DNA of 64,000 bases from Gemmatimonadota bacterium. GTDB lineage: Bacteria; Gemmatimonadota; Gemmatimonadetes; Longimicrobiales; Gaopeijiaceae. Both the position numbers and the translations under genes were made by a program. The notes beneath the pieces were generated by a model. That model was not told where the DNA came from, did no database searches, and saw only the letters and a program-made list of their open reading frames with translations. The stretch covers positions 1 through 64,000 of the forward strand of contig JACQVF010000092.1 in assembly GCA_016209885.1 (NCBI GenBank), in the 5' to 3' direction. Positions 61,912 to 64,000 of the stretch are shown here, piece after piece (the first letter of the stretch is position 1; each line of letters opens with the position of its first letter).

Positions 61912-62571
61912 ATGAAGGCGAGAAGACTCGGCTGGGGATTCGTTGCCGCGGCTTGCATGATGCTCGCGTCTTCCCCTGCGCTCTGGGCCCAGGAGCGCCC
62001 ACCCGTCCCGCCGGGGCCCCCGAGGCCCGGCATGATGCCGGGCATGCCGGGGATGCGCGGGATGCAACGGATGCGCGGGATGCAACGGATGCGCGGGATG
62101 CAACGGATGCGCGGGATGCAACGGATGCGCGGGATGCAGCGGATGCGCGGGATGCAAGGAATGAGGGCCGCGATCGGCAATCCTGCGGAGGCTGTGCTCC
62201 GTCTCCGGGAGCCGCTCGCCCTCACGGAGGAGCAGGTTAAGCGTCTTGAGGCGCTGGCACTCTCGCAGCGGGAGGGGCTCACACCTTCGGGGCCGGACCT
62301 CCTGCGGGCGCGGGCGGACCTCCTGGAAGCCACGTCACCGGACATCGACCTCAACGCCGCCCGGGTGGCGCTCGAACGGATGAGTCGGCTCCGGACCGAA
62401 GCGGCGCTGGCGCGCCTGCGCGCGCGCAAGGAGGTTCGGGACGTGCTGACCCCGGAGCAGCGATCGAAGCTCGACAACCTGAGGCGGCCGGGCGCCCGCA
62501 GGCTGGGGTTCCCGGGGCATCCTCGGATGGAGACGGGCCCGACGGCCCCGCCTCCGCCTGAACTTCCCTAG
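61912..62571 (+). CDS. CpxP/Spy-like periplasmic LTxxQ protein with Met/Arg-rich tandem repeat
   Basis: 219 residues. ATG 61912 after GGAGG; signal peptide (WGFVAAACMMLASSPALWA). A Pro/Gly/Met segment leads into six RMRGMQ units, then an all-helical part with two LTxxQ motifs (LTEEQVKRLEAL and LTPEQRSKLDNL), the mark of Spy/CpxP/CnrX-type envelope stress or metal-sensing proteins. The Met-rich repeat could bind soft metals such as copper; this is inference. It lies just outside the right pilC repeat. Confidence 0.75.
   Translation: MKARRLGWGFVAAACMMLASSPALWAQERPPVPPGPPRPGMMPGMPGMRGMQRMRGMQRMRGMQRMRGMQRMRGMQRMRGMQGMRAAIGNPAEAVLRLREPLALTEEQVKRLEALALSQREGLTPSGPDLLRARADLLEATSPDIDLNAARVALERMSRLRTEAALARLRARKEVRDVLTPEQRSKLDNLRRPGARRLGFPGHPRMETGPTAPPPPELP
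62051..62158 (+). repeat. In-frame 18-bp tandem repeat (six units)
   Basis: Six copies of GGATGCGCGGGATGCAAC start at 62051, 62069, 62087, 62105, 62123 and 62141; the last two differ by one base. The 18-bp unit keeps frame, so copy-number changes would only lengthen or shorten the RMRGMQ segment. Confidence 0.92.
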
Positions 62572-63188
62572 CAGGCCTGAAATCGCTTCGGGAGCGGGCG
62601 CGGACGCCGGCCGCCGCGCGCGCTCCCGCTCGCCCCGCACACTCGATTCCGGCGCCGACTTCGAGGGATGGCCCCGGACATACCCGGCGCAGTGCGGCGT
62701 GAGTTCAGCGAGAGACGGGCTGGCAGCACACGGACGACGGAGCTCGCTCGGCTCCACCGGCGCCGCCCGGCGCTGGGTAGTGGCCTACTCGCAAACTCGG
62801 AGACCAGCGGAGACCAGCGGAGACCACCGAGACCACCGGGACCACCCGGCATTCTTGCGGCGGGCGATCCGCGCGCGTACACTTAATCGGGCGTGTTCCG
62901 AGAAGTTTTCCGGATAGCGGCCCCGTCGTCACGTGTGTGATGCATCCCCATGGCGCGAGTAGCGGCTCTGCCCTCCGTTTTCCCGTTGGATCGGGTTCGT
63001 CCCACCTCCTCGAGGCGGCCAGGCGCGTCGAGGTGGGTGTTCCCGCGTGACCAGGATCCGGCCGCTCGATGTAGATGGCGAAGCCCTGCCCGTGAGATGC
63101 CCGTGGCGGCTGCGGGCTCGCTGCTCCTGCGGCACCCGCGCCGGCCCGACCGCGGATCTGTTCTCCCCGCAACCTTCAGGAGGTAGCC
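62572..63188. other. Intergenic region with short GACCA repeats and a hairpin
   Basis: No gene supported. A degenerate 9-10 bp array of AGACCAGCGG/GACCACCGG units lies at 62801-62847. CCCACCTC (63001-63008) pairs with GAGGTGGG (63030-63037), with further pairing inside, in what would be the 5' leader of the sulfurtransferase. I could not assign either to a known element. Confidence 0.4.
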
Positions 63189-64000
63189 ATGGCGACGGTA
63201 CAGACGGCTGCGTTCCCCATCGAGCAGCGGGGCTATGCGCAGCCGAAGGTCCTGGTCAGCACCCAGTGGGTCGAGGACCATTCACGAGATGCGAGCGTCC
63301 GGGTCGTGGAAGTGGACGTGGACACGAGCGCCTACGAGCAGGGCCATGTGCCTGGGGCGCTCGGGTGGAACTGGACGACCCAGCTCTGCGACACCCTGGT
63401 TCGCGACATCATCCCGAGGGCAAAGCTGCAAGAGTTGCTGGGCAGCTGCGGTATCGACAACAAGACAACGGTGATCCTTTACGGGGACAACAACAACTGG
63501 TTCGCCGCCTGGGCCTTCTGGCAGCTCAAGATCTACGGGCACGAGGACGTGCGGATCATGGACGGTGGCCGGAAGAAGTGGCTGGAGGAGGGGCGCCAGC
63601 TCACCACCGAGCTCCCTTCCGCCACGAGGACGACCTACAAGGCTGGCGAGCCCGACTTCTCGTTGCGGGCGTATCTGCCCGAGGTGCGGGGGATCATGGG
63701 CCGCAAGGACACGGCGCTCGTGGACGTCCGCAGCCCGCAGGAATTCACGGGCGAGATCCTTTCGCCGCCGGGGCTGCCCGAGACCTGCCAGCGCGGCGGG
63801 CACATCCCGGGCGCGAAGAGCATCCCCTGGGGGAAGGCGTGCAACGAGGATGGCACCTTCAAGACGGCCGAGGAGCTGAGGGCTCTGTACGGCGGGCAGG
63901 GGGTGACGGCGGACAAGTCGGTGATCGCCTACTGCCGCATCGGCGAGCGCTCGAGCCACACCTGGTTCGTCCTCAAGTACCTGCTGGGCTACCCCGAGGT
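63189..64000 (+). CDS. Thiosulfate sulfurtransferase, double rhodanese (partial, runs off window)
   Basis: 270 residues visible from ATG 63189, five bases after a perfect AGGAGGT. There are two rhodanese domains: the N-terminal inactive one (VEVDVDTSAYEQGHVPGALG, ILYGDNNNWFAAWAFWQLKI) and the C-terminal catalytic one (ALVDVRSPQEFTGE, GGHIPGAKSIPWG). The active-site loop is CRIGERSSHTW, with Cys carrying the persulfide and the CRxGxR/S pattern of thiosulfate-specific enzymes (CysA/SseA group). It moves sulfane sulfur from thiosulfate to cyanide or protein acceptors. Only the last helix should be missing. Confidence 0.93.
   Translation, partial: MATVQTAAFPIEQRGYAQPKVLVSTQWVEDHSRDASVRVVEVDVDTSAYEQGHVPGALGWNWTTQLCDTLVRDIIPRAKLQELLGSCGIDNKTTVILYGDNNNWFAAWAFWQLKIYGHEDVRIMDGGRKKWLEEGRQLTTELPSATRTTYKAGEPDFSLRAYLPEVRGIMGRKDTALVDVRSPQEFTGEILSPPGLPETCQRGGHIPGAKSIPWGKACNEDGTFKTAEELRALYGGQGVTADKSVIAYCRIGERSSHTWFVLKYLLGYPE

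Noticed and set aside
62051-62158. CRISPR-like array (regular 18-bp units)
   Set aside because: There are no spacers, the units are directly adjacent, and they code in frame for RMRGMQ within a secreted protein.
63001-63188. Known riboswitch before the sulfurtransferase
   Set aside because: A hairpin is present but no conserved core of a known class was recognised, and there is no terminator close to the start codon.

Overview
The window is GC-rich and gene-dense. It looks like a chromosome segment from a Gemmatimonadota-type bacterium. This is inferred from the combination of an SprA-family giant outer-membrane protein, LptF/LptG (so an LPS-type outer membrane), type IV pilus motor genes, an Asp-box 'sortilin-like' secreted protein and a MoxR/VWA/BatA operon, together with GTG/TTG starts and frequent GTGA/ATGA overlaps. 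The phylum is an inference, because no rRNA, tRNA or ribosomal protein gene is present.

Region 1 (1-5.1 kb) is a worn accessory block. It holds the end of an M28 peptidase, a MntA/HepT (nucleotidyltransferase/HEPN) toxin-antitoxin pair between two copies of a 95-96 bp inverted repeat, and a lipoprotein-like gene broken by one extra base. Next comes a toxin-antitoxin-chaperone (TAC) module in the order HigB-like toxin (frameshifted), HigA-like antitoxin, SecB-like chaperone. It ends with a truncated type IIG restriction-modification N-terminus and a scrap of an AAA ATPase. Region 2 (5.2-22 kb) is mostly metabolic: a double ACT protein, a large Asp-box secreted protein, a HemL-like aminotransferase and a serine hydrolase. 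A methionine operon follows behind a structured, terminator-ended leader (metH, then a fused homocysteine methyltransferase/methylene-THF reductase), then a DapF homologue lacking both catalytic cysteines, a type IV pilin-like gene, a zinc-ribbon membrane protein and a MazEF-like pair.

Region 3 (22-36.8 kb, minus strand) is an eight-gene cluster with several overlapping starts and stops: a VWA/GATase-like membrane protein, a caspase-fold (C13-like) protein without its cysteine, a TPR-zinc-peptidase lipoprotein, DUF4159, MoxR AAA+, DUF58, a BatA-like protein and DUF4175. Region 4 (36.9-50.7 kb) is envelope and DNA-uptake machinery: lptF-lptG on the minus strand, then sprA, comEA-like, pilB, pilT and pilC on the plus strand.

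Region 5 (50.7-61.4 kb) is the most interesting part. The last 75 bp of pilC occur again, identically, 10.7 kb downstream. The segment between the two copies is accessory: a TonB-receptor pseudogene, an outer-membrane barrel with a secreted partner, a DUF11/SdrD-like protein, and a row of small secreted proteins, two of which share the same 5' leader and signal peptide joined to unrelated mature parts. One of these carries a duplicated ~60-residue domain that I do not recognise. The direct repeats suggest insertion at the pilC 3' end, but no integrase is visible.

Region 6 (61.4-64 kb) holds a CpxP/Spy-like periplasmic protein with an in-frame 18-bp tandem repeat and the start of a thiosulfate sulfurtransferase that runs off the window.

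Two themes recur. Three gene-sized features are each broken by what looks like a single extra adenine (about 1708, 2640 and 51344), which may be decay or sequence error. Three short G-run tandem arrays lie just downstream of stop codons, with the G-rich strand being the sense strand each time.
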